From Cryomorpha sp963748925 (lineage in GTDB: Bacteria; Bacteroidota; Bacteroidia; Flavobacteriales_D; Cryomorphaceae), in contig CAVVKG010000008.1 in the NCBI GenBank assembly GCA_963748925.1, forward strand, positions 502,603-566,602: a stretch of 64,000 bases of DNA, read 5' to 3'. The notes under the pieces were generated by a model that saw nothing but the letters and a program-made list of their open reading frames with translations, was not told the origin of the DNA and made no database searches. Below are positions 44,201 to 52,001 of the stretch, piece by piece. Every line of letters begins with the position of its first letter. The first letter of the stretch is position 1. The position numbers and the translations under genes are program-made.

Positions 44201-44656
44201 TGTATTAATGATGTTGGTTGTCGTTAAGTCTGAAATGTCGTAGACGAATAATTGATTGTCTTCTGCATTTGTTACAAATAAGCGCTGACTTCCTTCGTCA
44301 TATGCAGATATTTCAGCTATTGCACCATCAGGAGTTGTCAGGCTATTAATTACGCTCATTGAAAGCGTAGGATTTGCTTGAGGTAGCAACGGTTCTTTAT
44401 CGTTATCGCTAATTAGAACAACCAGTGTATTGTCTCCGCCTGGTGCAATACCTTCATTAGGTGAGAATTGAAGTGCGATAAATTTACCACCTTGATCCAT
44501 GTCGTCGAGAATCTCTATTTCAAATGTAATAACAGATTCTCCTGGTGCAGCTACTATTTCCTCACCAATGGTAAACTGAGTTCCTTCAATTGCAGTACTT
44601 GCAGCCGAAGAAAACAAGGATACTACCACTTCTTCATCTCTTGGATTATTTACCAA
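41210..44656 (-). CDS. Choice-of-anchor I protein with T9SS type A end (3' part of split gene)
   Basis: 1,148-residue frame opening at TTG. It starts in the middle of a Calx-beta domain (EEVVVSLFSS...EGTQFTIGEEIVAAPGE), continues with a choice-of-anchor I beta-propeller (NSLTTPDGAIAEISAYDEGSQRLFVTNAEDNQL, LTANEGEPNDDYDVDPVGSISIIDIS, TANEGDARDYDGY, GDKIECAIAND), then a second propeller-like region (~residues 600-1050) and a T9SS type A sorting domain (YPNPTTGTSQVVF...NGVYAYRLTTQ). The missing front of the Calx-beta domain is the end of the gene at 44646-46802: one base too many (TTGGT for TTGT at ~44652) splits one large protein. Confidence 0.85.
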   Translation of the reverse strand: MVNNPRDEEVVVSLFSSAASTAIEGTQFTIGEEIVAAPGESVITFEIEILDDMDQGGKFIALQFSPNEGIAPGGDNTLVVLISDNDKEPLLPQANPTLSMSVINSLTTPDGAIAEISAYDEGSQRLFVTNAEDNQLFVYDISDLTTTNIINTIEISAFGGNINSVAVYNGLVAVAVEAEETGVNGSVLFLDIDGNELNNITVGFLPDMVTFNNDGTKVLTANEGEPNDDYDVDPVGSISIIDISGGIESVTNADVSEAGFESFNDQAEMLRLAGVRIFGPNASVAQDLEPEYIAISADNLTAYVTLQENNALAVVNIASATVTDIYPLGYKDLSDIDNQLDVSDRNDAIFFAAWSNLKGMYMPDAISRFNIGGVEYLITANEGDARDYDGYVDEERAKDLDLDPAAFPFADILLRDELLGRLNVTTANGDNNEDGLFEELYAYGARSFSIWNASTGNLVFDSGDKIECAIANDPVWAAAFNSNDDELELKSRSDAKGPEPEGVTIGVIDGRTYAFILLERMGGVMAWDVTDPNEPIFVQYLNNRDTEDGELGDLAPEGVLFVSAEDSPNGENILLVSNEVSGTITVIRLEGMDTPVACENYQYYLADVDENSISTIYGVALDNDNSIANLTELTSVDYEVHIAFNETNGLLYLVRSQGGNYRTLDVSIPNGSLGEEMPLSISLPKVTAAVFNQDGKLLLGDTNTDEIVCVNIGTGLVSPFATGVVSGGDLAFGLDGRLYLASRNASILYEVNTIGENQMIGNVPQNVTGLATMANGNLIVSSKNSTNLEIRSAEGANNGLSFEMQLNGETYSTFDGDLAAGCSDNITVVDGCDYKLYYTHQPVGGSYSLLEVNLNNDGSATTTTLLSELPSSHIALSPNGEQIYILGTSELRTYDVTTGTIINSVNIQNTDGNNLSGFPALVMSDEGVLYGAVGNKVYTIGFDGVATQFGPNRSVNGGDLIFVDGELWLINRSAASFTNVISGASFNVPVSEINGASVLENGNVLLSDGNGSGLFKELDLNTLEIVATYETGLALFNGDLAGRCIVDTETAGPELASVTAETNVQLSSYPNPTTGTSQVVFSTGENGIATLEVFDMSGRTVATLFNQTVKSEVDYRVDFNGNNLPNGVYAYRLTTQNETVIEKFLIAR

Positions 44657-46802
44657 TTACTTCGATTTCTAAAACTCCGCTTCCTTCTTGTGTATTAATG
44701 TATTCTTCTGCAAACTCTACTTCCGCTGGTTCAGAAAAAATGGCATCGCTGCGAAAACTCAAGTTTTGAATGCGACCATCAAGTTCTACCGGAGTTTCAG
44801 GAAGATTAAATGGTTCATTGCTGAAAAATGCTGCTGCATATTCAGCAAAAGCATCTTGCTCAGTGCCGGCTTGGGCGAATTCTGCCACTCCGTTTTCATT
44901 TATTTCGTTGGGAACATTCCCTACAAGATCTAATTGGTCAAAACCAAGATCAGCAAATGGGTAACCATCGCCACCTCCGGCTAGAAAGTTAAGGGTCACA
45001 ATACGAATAACTCTATCCGGGTCACCTGCAACAATTCCGTTTTCAACCAAAGCTTCTCCATCGTTGCCTTCTTCATCAAGCAATACTGCGTTAACAATTC
45101 GGCTATTTGCCGGAAGGCTTGGATCAAAACTAAATCGAACACCGCCAACCTGTCCAAATGAACCGGGAGTAGCGCCTGGAGCCCATGAGGCAACCCCATG
45201 CTCTAAAACTGCTTTTAAATTTTGTGCAGTTAGCGAAATAAGAGAAAGAGCATTGTTAAAACGCATAGAATTCTCAATATCTAATTGAGAGATTTCACCG
45301 TTAGCCTTACCGGAGATAGGATTTGCTTGTGGTGGAAAGAATGCATAATCTCCATTTTCAAGCTGAACGACTTCTCCAATAGCAGCGCGAATACCTCCGC
45401 CATTTTTAATAGAAACAGTTGTAGTTGGATCGATTTGGCGTGCAAACCATAAATTCGCGTCTGCAGTAAAGTTTCCAAGGTTTGTTTCCTCAGTTCTTAC
45501 AGCGCTTCTGCGACCCTCAAGAAATACACTTGATGAACCAAAGATGTTTCCGTCTTTTTCAGTTACAACTTCAAGCACTGCATCGGTTAAGCTAGCTACT
45601 TTAGCCCCTGTTGTTCCTTCGGCGAAAGCCAAATCAAGGCTTCCCCAAAGTTCAGTTACTGTTTCTTCGGTACTTGCATAAGGTCCGCTAACCGGATCAA
45701 TACTGGAAAGATCCAGAATTCCTTCATCATCAAAAGTTACTACCAGTTGGCCTACATAGCTGTACTCACCGTCAGTGCTAATAATTGCAGCAGGGTCTCC
45801 ATCAGCATTCGTTGTCTGAATAGGGTACGAATCATAAATGTTTTCAGCATCTCCTGGGTTCAAAACATCACCTGCATTAGCAAGAATCGCATCCGATCCT
45901 CCTGCGATAATTATGTCTACTCCATTAAGAAGTCCGATAAGTTGCTCTTCAAGCTGTATTTGCTGCAAGTGAGAAACCAGAATGATCTTATTGCTACCCG
46001 CTGCAATCAGGTCGTTTATTACCGGTTGCAAAATTGAAGCAAGATCTTCCATATTATTCGTTCCAGCTCCGGGATTTTGAACTTGCGTTAACCCCGGTGA
46101 AGAAATTGAGGCTAAAAGTGGGGTAGTGGCACCTACCACTCCAATTAATTCTCCGTTTCGTTCAATAAGCGTGGCTGGAGCTAAACTCCTTTTTTGACCG
46201 GCAACGAGCGTATTTGGATTCGATTGAAAGAAAGTGCTTAGCTCAATTGACGAAGTGAATAGTCCGTTTAAAGCTCCATCAGCAGAGAAATCAAGGTTAG
46301 CCGAAAGGTAAGGAAACTGGCTACCAACCCATCTTACTCCGTCACTGCCAAACTCTGAACCTATAATGTCGGCAATGGCTCCTGTTCCGGCGTCGAATTC
46401 ATGATTTCCTAAAGCTGAGGCATCAAAACCTATCGCGTTCATAATAGTGATGTCAATTCTTCCAACCCCTTCGCGTAGGCTGTTTGTTACAATGCCTCCG
46501 TAGAACTCGTCGTAGAAGTCACGAAGCGTTTGTCTCACACTTCCATCAGCTGCAGCTGAAAAGAATGGTCCGGGGATGTATGTGTCACCGGCACCCAAAA
46601 TTACGGTGTTGGCGTAGTCGTCTTCGAGGTTATCGATGATAGCCGCGAAATTTGGCGCTCGTTCAATTGCATCAACCCCACCTTCAAGGTCAGAGGCGTG
46701 CAATACCTGCAATGTGAATTGTGCCTTGGCGGGCTTCGCAGCAAAAAGCGAATAGACTACTGCCAGGCAGATTAAAATTTTTACTGTGTTAAGTTGTTTC
46801 AT
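44646..46802 (-). CDS. 5'-nucleotidase/metallophosphatase (5' part of split gene)
   Basis: 718 residues. Signal peptide (ILICLAVVYSLFAAKPAKA); metallophosphatase domain (LHASDLEGGVDAIERAPNFAAII, ILGAGDTYIPGPF, GFDASALGNHEFDAGTG, ILVSHLQQ, IDIIIAGGSDAIL); C-terminal 5'-nucleotidase domain (TNLGNFTADANLWFARQ, SIKNGGGIRAAIG, FNNALSLISLTAQNLKAVLEHGV). The final ~35 residues (VEFAEEYINTQEGSGVLEIEVI) are the first strands of a Calx-beta domain that continues in the next frame. Joined, the protein would have ~1,860 residues and be secreted by T9SS. Expected to hydrolyse nucleotides outside the cell. Confidence 0.88.
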   Translation of the reverse strand: MKQLNTVKILICLAVVYSLFAAKPAKAQFTLQVLHASDLEGGVDAIERAPNFAAIIDNLEDDYANTVILGAGDTYIPGPFFSAAADGSVRQTLRDFYDEFYGGIVTNSLREGVGRIDITIMNAIGFDASALGNHEFDAGTGAIADIIGSEFGSDGVRWVGSQFPYLSANLDFSADGALNGLFTSSIELSTFFQSNPNTLVAGQKRSLAPATLIERNGELIGVVGATTPLLASISSPGLTQVQNPGAGTNNMEDLASILQPVINDLIAAGSNKIILVSHLQQIQLEEQLIGLLNGVDIIIAGGSDAILANAGDVLNPGDAENIYDSYPIQTTNADGDPAAIISTDGEYSYVGQLVVTFDDEGILDLSSIDPVSGPYASTEETVTELWGSLDLAFAEGTTGAKVASLTDAVLEVVTEKDGNIFGSSSVFLEGRRSAVRTEETNLGNFTADANLWFARQIDPTTTVSIKNGGGIRAAIGEVVQLENGDYAFFPPQANPISGKANGEISQLDIENSMRFNNALSLISLTAQNLKAVLEHGVASWAPGATPGSFGQVGGVRFSFDPSLPANSRIVNAVLLDEEGNDGEALVENGIVAGDPDRVIRIVTLNFLAGGGDGYPFADLGFDQLDLVGNVPNEINENGVAEFAQAGTEQDAFAEYAAAFFSNEPFNLPETPVELDGRIQNLSFRSDAIFSEPAEVEFAEEYINTQEGSGVLEIEVIGK

Positions 46803-47044
46803 TTTCCGATTAATTAAGATTATTGATCGGTCAAAGAAACAGGTAAGTCGATAAGTTAATGTGCTCCGGTTGTTAGGGTATTCTTAAGAATTGCAATGGG
46901 ATGTAAACCGAATTTTAAGCTGGGGTTTCAAAGAATGGATAAAGATTAATCGAACCTAATCAAATTGTTAAGAGCTGGGTTTGTCCAATCATCTTTAATA
47001 AGAATATTGGTAGATACAGATCGGCAGCTAAACTTATTTTCTAT

Positions 47045-47590
47045 CTATTTAGCAGTTTCTTTCTTATGATCTTCAGAACTTATCCGGAAAAGCATAATCT
47101 CTTCAGATTTTCCCGGCAGCAAAATATTCTCAATATGCTTAAGACCTATTTTAGTGAGCAGCTTTTGAGAATCAAGATTGTCTTTTGAAGTAATAGCCGA
47201 TACTTGGTTTAAGTGGTGCGAATTAATTGCGGCATCAAGCAATTTGTTGGCGCTTTCAAACCCGTAACCCTTTTTTTCAAAACTCGGCAGGAAGGCAAAT
47301 CCGAGGTCAATTCCCTCAAGCTCTTGCCGGTCATACAGTCCACACGAGCCAATTTTGGCACCGTCCTTTTTTCGGATAACCGTGTAGTTGCTATATCCCA
47401 GCTTTATTTGCTGAGGTCTTATTCGTTTCTCGATATAAGTAATAGCATCTTCGATAGTTTGGATATTTCTATCGCCGATAAACTTGAGCCATTTAGGGGT
47501 GTTCAGCAGTTTGAATATAAATTCTGCGTCATCGTTGGTTGTTGGTTTCAGCAGCAATCTTTCGGTTTCAAAGGAGGTATCGGGTTTCAC
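47045..47590 (-). CDS. GNAT acetyltransferase, RimJ/RimL type
   Basis: 181 residues. FETERLLLKPTTNDDAEFIFKLLNTPKWLKFIGDR, then KIGSCGLYDR, GIDLGFAFLPSFEKKGYGFESANKLLDAAI (acetyl-CoA loop) and SQKLLTKIGLKH. A ribosomal-protein-type N-acetyltransferase fold; substrate unknown. Separate from its neighbours. Confidence 0.88.
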   Translation of the reverse strand: MKPDTSFETERLLLKPTTNDDAEFIFKLLNTPKWLKFIGDRNIQTIEDAITYIEKRIRPQQIKLGYSNYTVIRKKDGAKIGSCGLYDRQELEGIDLGFAFLPSFEKKGYGFESANKLLDAAINSHHLNQVSAITSKDNLDSQKLLTKIGLKHIENILLPGKSEEIMLFRISSEDHKKETAK

Positions 47591-47648
47591 TTGAGGTTAG
47601 GTTGTGGTTAATAGGCCTTTGCAATATAGCAATTTTCCTTTGGGCCGG

Positions 47649-48329
47649 CTAGGTCATTAATTGCTCGAAAAAACCCCCTATTTCCCTCTTCTTATCCACA
47701 AAGTGAATTTCAAGAATCCAATGTCTTTTTTCTCCCTTGAGGTCTAAATCACGCATATCCTGATGGTTTTCAGGGTGGATGTAGTTGGATTTAATCTCTG
47801 TTTCGAGGCGCTCATGCGGGAAATGTCCAATAAGGTGTCCGGCAATTTCACCTCCGTATTCCCATCCATTTGCGCTTGCTTGTGCTTCGGCAAATGCATA
47901 TAATTCAGCACCGGTAATAGTCTTTTGGGAATCAAAATACTCCTTGCATACATTCCAGGCCACTTCAATATCGCGCTGAAGTTTAAGTTTCAAATCATCT
48001 TTTCCTATTACATAGGTTCTACCAAAATCGGCTTCCCATTCTTCGAAGATTGGACCAAAATCGAAGAAAAGAATATCATCTTTAGTTATTTCTCTATCCG
48101 GGGGATTCTCGTAATACGGTTTGAGTGTGTTCGGGCCGGATCGAATAATTCTTTTATGCCAGTATTTCCGAATTCCAAAAAGTTCAAAGGCCAGTTCAAA
48201 AATTTGGTTGTTTAGCTCCTTTTCAGTTTTTCCGGCTACAATCAAGTTTCGAGTCTCTGCTTCCGCAAATAAGAAAGCAGCTTTCTCTTCAGCCTTTATA
48301 AGGTTTTGTTTTACTGCGGTATTTTCCAT
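47649..48329 (-). CDS. M24-family metallopeptidase-like protein
   Basis: 226 residues: a single pita-bread domain of the Xaa-Pro aminopeptidase type. DDILFFDFGPIFEEWEADFGRTYVIG carries the metal-binding Asp pair, GHLIGHFPHERL the metal His and IHPENHQ/WILEIHFVDKK a Glu region. Several M24 members of this short form lack strict peptidase activity, so activity is not certain. Confidence 0.82.
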   Translation of the reverse strand: MENTAVKQNLIKAEEKAAFLFAEAETRNLIVAGKTEKELNNQIFELAFELFGIRKYWHKRIIRSGPNTLKPYYENPPDREITKDDILFFDFGPIFEEWEADFGRTYVIGKDDLKLKLQRDIEVAWNVCKEYFDSQKTITGAELYAFAEAQASANGWEYGGEIAGHLIGHFPHERLETEIKSNYIHPENHQDMRDLDLKGEKRHWILEIHFVDKKREIGGFFEQLMT

Positions 48330-48604
48330 GAAATGCGTTTTGGTAAAGGTCCGCTAATTTGGCTACACTAGACAGTTTACTATTCCAAATATACTAAGTT
48401 TACGCTTTACCATCTCTGTTTGATATAGGAAGCTTGAGTCAATAATTTCCTGTTTTATTTCAATCGGTACAATTTAATATCTTGTTATTTTAAAGCCGAT
48501 TACATCCTCAATTTTCACCATTGGTCGTTACTATATTAAGGCACAGCTAACAAAGTTCTGAAGTGCACAATTATTATAAGTCAAAACATTATCTTCGCCG
48601 GTTT

Positions 48605-49417
48605 ATGGAGCCCTTCAGAAATAAAATAGTTTGGATTACCGGTGCGAGTTCGGGGATAGGCAAAGAAGCCGCCATTCAATTGAGTATTCAGGGAGCCAAA
48701 CTCATTCTCTCTTCACGGAAAGATCAAGAGTTGAATGCCTTGAAGCAGCAGCTTTTACATCCGGATGATGCTCTGGTTTTGCCAATCGATCTCACAAAAC
48801 CCGAAACCTTTGCTGAGGCTGTTGATACGGTGTACAAGAAATTCGGAAAGCTTGATTTGCTTTTCAATAATGCAGGAATAAGTCAAAGATCCTATGCGAT
48901 TGATACTGATATATCGGTAGATCGCAGATTAATGGAGATAAACTATTTTGGAACGGTAGCGCTTACCAAAGCAGTATTACCCAGAATGTTGAAAGATGGC
49001 GGCGGACATTTTGCCGTAGTAACAAGTATTGTTGGTAAATTTGGATTCGGAGTTCGTTCAGCTTATTCGGCATCCAAGCATGCTTTGCACGGTTTTTTTG
49101 AGTCGCTTTATATTGAATTGAACAAAGAAGGAATTGAAATTACGCTTATTGCACCCGGTCCTATCCAAACCAATATTTCTCTTAATGCATTGGATGGAGC
49201 GGGAAAGCCTACCGGCGAGATGGATGAAATGCAGCAAAAGGGCATGCCCGTTGATGTAGCTGTATCAAAAATGCTGGGTGCAATTGCGAATAAAAAGAAA
49301 GAAATAATTATAGGTGGATTTAAAGAAAAACTGGGCGTCAAACTCAAAGCTTTTTGGCCCAAGTTGTTCTTTAAAATGGCTTCAAAGCAAGATCCACGAG
49401 GGAAATTGAAAAGGTAA
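48605..49417 (+). CDS. SDR-family oxidoreductase
   Basis: 270 residues from the ATG at 48605 (the upstream GTG would add a basic tail without function). GxxxGxG in ITGASSGIGKEAA, NNAGISQRS, catalytic YSASK and GPIQTNIS. Resembles DHRS7-like short-chain dehydrogenases. A 2-base gap to the VOC gene suggests co-expression. Confidence 0.9.
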   Translation: MEPFRNKIVWITGASSGIGKEAAIQLSIQGAKLILSSRKDQELNALKQQLLHPDDALVLPIDLTKPETFAEAVDTVYKKFGKLDLLFNNAGISQRSYAIDTDISVDRRLMEINYFGTVALTKAVLPRMLKDGGGHFAVVTSIVGKFGFGVRSAYSASKHALHGFFESLYIELNKEGIEITLIAPGPIQTNISLNALDGAGKPTGEMDEMQQKGMPVDVAVSKMLGAIANKKKEIIIGGFKEKLGVKLKAFWPKLFFKMASKQDPRGKLKR

Positions 49418-49419
49418 TC

Positions 49420-50478
49420 ATGGGAAATCATATCTGCGGAATTCAACAAGTCGGAATTGGTACACAGGATTTGCACCAGGACTGGAAGTGGTATCGAAGA
49501 GCATTTGGAATGGATATTCGGGTTTTTGAAGATGCTGCCGAGGCTCCGCTGATGATAGCTTATACCGGTGACAAAGTTCAGAAAAGAGTTGCCGCATTGG
49601 CATTGAATATGCAAGGTGGTGGGGGATTTGAAATATGGCAATACACAAGCCGTCAAGCTCAACCCGCCGATTTCAAGTTCGAATTGGGAGACCTTGGTTT
49701 TATGGCGACTAAAATGAAGACTCGAAATGCGCAAAAAACATTTGAGGAATTCAAAAAGATTGGCGTTACAGCAATGACCAGCCCATCTAAAAATCCGGCT
49801 GGGGATTTCCACTTTTACGTGTCAGACCCAAAGGGAAACTGGTTTGATATTGTAGAAAGCAATGACAAGTTTAAAGAAGACAAGGGTCTTACAGGTGGTG
49901 TATATGGAATGGTAATTGGTGTCAGCGATATGGAAAAATCTCTGGATTTTTATCGTGAAGTACTCGATTTTGACCAGGTTTTAAGCGATACGACAGGTAT
50001 GGCGAGTGATCTTTCGGGAATTCCCGGATCTAATTATTCCGTGCGTCGTGTTATTCTTGGACAATCAGAACAAGGCGTGGGACCGTTTAATCCCTTGCTT
50101 GGAAAAAACCAACTTGAGCTTATTCAGACAATTGACAAGAAAGGGCGTAAGATATTTGAAAACCGCTTTTGGGGTGATCAAGGCTTTATTCACCTCTGTT
50201 TTGACGTGCGCGATATGACCGGACTTAAAGAAAAAGCAGCGAAGAAAGGCTCTCCTTTCACTGTTGATAGTGCTAATTCTTTTGATATGGGGAAAGCTGC
50301 AGGGCGATTTGCCTATGTGGAAGATCCGGATGGCGCTTTAATAGAATTTGTGGAAACTCATAAATTGCCTATTGTGGAGAAGTGGGGATGGTATATGGAC
50401 CTTACCAAACGAAAGAGAGATAAATCGCTCCCTACCTGGCTAATTAATTGTTTTCGGTTTAATCGGATTAAGAACTAG
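49420..50478 (+). CDS. VOC-family protein with two glyoxalase-like domains
   Basis: 352 residues. Two vicinal-oxygen-chelate modules: residues ~3-145 (GIQQVGIGTQDLHQDWKWYRRAFGMD) and ~155-330 (GGVYGMVIGVSDMEKSLDFYREVLDFDQ...FIHLCFDVRDMTGLKEKAA...AYVEDPDGALIEFVETH). Metal-binding His and Glu positions are present in the second. Two-domain layout as in dioxygenases; substrate unknown. Immediately follows the SDR gene. Confidence 0.82.
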   Translation: MGNHICGIQQVGIGTQDLHQDWKWYRRAFGMDIRVFEDAAEAPLMIAYTGDKVQKRVAALALNMQGGGGFEIWQYTSRQAQPADFKFELGDLGFMATKMKTRNAQKTFEEFKKIGVTAMTSPSKNPAGDFHFYVSDPKGNWFDIVESNDKFKEDKGLTGGVYGMVIGVSDMEKSLDFYREVLDFDQVLSDTTGMASDLSGIPGSNYSVRRVILGQSEQGVGPFNPLLGKNQLELIQTIDKKGRKIFENRFWGDQGFIHLCFDVRDMTGLKEKAAKKGSPFTVDSANSFDMGKAAGRFAYVEDPDGALIEFVETHKLPIVEKWGWYMDLTKRKRDKSLPTWLINCFRFNRIKN

Positions 50479-50481
50479 GTT

Positions 50482-51162
50482 TTAACCAAGGTCGTCCAAA
50501 TCTACCATCGGGTTTTTCTTTAACCAGTCATTTATTACCGTCTTGCGGCCAATGGTACGCGTAATCATGTCTTTCCTCAAGTCCATTCCCCGGGCTGGTG
50601 AATATTCGCGGCCGTAGTAGATAATTTGCAGATGTAGCTTGTTCCAGCTCTCTTCAGGAAATAGGCGTTTGGCATCTTCTTCCGTTTTTACCACGTTCTT
50701 ACCTGTCGTCAATCCCCATCGGGTCATGAGTCTGTGAATATGTGTATCTACGGGAAATGCCGGTACTCCAAAGGCTTGAGACATCACGACAGATGCAGTT
50801 TTGTGACCAACAGCCGGCAGAGTTTCGAGGTACTCCATGTCTGCTGGAACTTCGCCATTGTGTTCGGCAATCAAACGCTGTGAAAGTCCATAGATACCCT
50901 TGCTCTTTGATGGAGATAGTCCGCATGGCCTTATGATTTCACGAATTTCTTCAATGCTCATTTTCACCATGTCATAAGGATTTGAAGCCATTTTAAATAG
51001 GTGGGGCGTGACCAAATTAACGCGTTTGTCGGTACATTGAGCCGATAAAAGAACGGCAACTAATAAGGTATATGGATCGGTATGGTCGAGCGCAACGGGA
51101 ACCACGGGGTATAATTCTTCTAACTTGTTTCTGACATAGAGTGCCTTCTCTTTTTTGGTCAT
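50482..51162 (-). CDS. nth: Endonuclease III, without iron-sulfur cluster
   Basis: 226 residues. Removes oxidised pyrimidines from DNA. Helix-hairpin-helix LPAVGHKTASVV with catalytic Lys121, and Asp139 in FPVDTHIHR. The four C-terminal cysteines that bind the 4Fe-4S cluster are missing: HYGRE(Y)CPAR-type sequence is replaced by YYGREYSPARGMDLRKDM with no Cys. Cluster-free Nth forms are known in this phylum. Overlaps the next gene upstream (start at 51162, neighbour ends 51159). Confidence 0.92.
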   Translation of the reverse strand: MTKKEKALYVRNKLEELYPVVPVALDHTDPYTLLVAVLLSAQCTDKRVNLVTPHLFKMASNPYDMVKMSIEEIREIIRPCGLSPSKSKGIYGLSQRLIAEHNGEVPADMEYLETLPAVGHKTASVVMSQAFGVPAFPVDTHIHRLMTRWGLTTGKNVVKTEEDAKRLFPEESWNKLHLQIIYYGREYSPARGMDLRKDMITRTIGRKTVINDWLKKNPMVDLDDLG

Positions 51163-51656
51163 AGTTTCAGCAAATCTTCATTTTTAGAACTGTGTAAAAG
51201 TGTCGATTTGGTCTTACCATCTTGATCCACATTCACCACATGTGTTTGCTCATCGTGCAATTCCATGAAAATGGAATTATGGACTTTCAATGCGTCCAGA
51301 GATTTCATTATTTCAGATTCAAAATAAACCCAGGTAATGTTGAGATCAGTTTCTCTTCCAATTCTGGTAAGATTTAACTTTTCACCTTCTGCAGATTCAA
51401 TGGAAAATTCCTTTTCCAAATATTTGAAGATGACTGAATCTGCATTTTCTTTTTCGGAACCCAAATCTAAATCGACACCGCTATCTTTAAGAACCGCATT
51501 CTCCAGATCTTCTGTAAATAGTTTAAGCGAAATTTGATACGATTCAGAATCGGTAGAATACCTAATTTCGGTAATGCCTACGTGATGATCGTGTATTCCG
51601 GCTCCAATGCTAAGTATGCAGAGAATAATGAAGAGAAGGATGCTATTTGTTTTCAT
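51159..51656 (-). CDS. DUF6702-like exported protein
   Basis: 165 residues with signal peptide (ILLFIILCILSIGAG). The mature part HDHHVGITEIRYSTDSESYQISLKLFTEDLENAV matches the DUF6702 start (H-x-x-x-VSVTEI...KIFTDDLE). Role unknown. Its 3' end overlaps nth by 4 bases, a conserved-looking coupling. Confidence 0.7.
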   Translation of the reverse strand: MKTNSILLFIILCILSIGAGIHDHHVGITEIRYSTDSESYQISLKLFTEDLENAVLKDSGVDLDLGSEKENADSVIFKYLEKEFSIESAEGEKLNLTRIGRETDLNITWVYFESEIMKSLDALKVHNSIFMELHDEQTHVVNVDQDGKTKSTLLHSSKNEDLLKL

Positions 51657-52001
51657 TCTGCAAATTTAATCAACCAAAGCGAATTGGTGGAAGCTTAGAT
51701 TGAATAGTAGATAGGTTGCTTTATTTTGGTGGAGTACATTGAGACCATTAATTGGAATCTTAAAATTCTCATTTTGATGAGAGCCCGGAGTTTTGAATCA
51801 TTTATGTCGTTCTTTTATTTGAATGCAGAAAAATTTAAGGCGCTCAGTGAATTTAATTGAACATTGGAGTTTGTTATGGTGTTCAAGAGGCACGAACTAA
51901 TTGGAATCCTGATGAAACAGGGTGCTCCAATGGATTTTAAAACGAATGAAAAAGCCCGTAACCTTTTCTTAAATTCGGGGATTAATTTTAGAGTAGACTT
52001 T
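51657..52001. other. Intergenic, with possible N-terminal extension of the M1 gene
   Basis: 345 bases between the divergent DUF6702 and M1 genes. An in-frame GTG/ATG set from 51864 would extend the M1 protein by 46 residues, but these precede a clear signal peptide, so I read this part as leader. No RNA gene is seen. Confidence 0.45.

Noticed and set aside
49108..49812. 234-codon minus-strand frame across the SDR and VOC genes
   Set aside because: Antisense shadow of two clear enzyme genes; no protein features.
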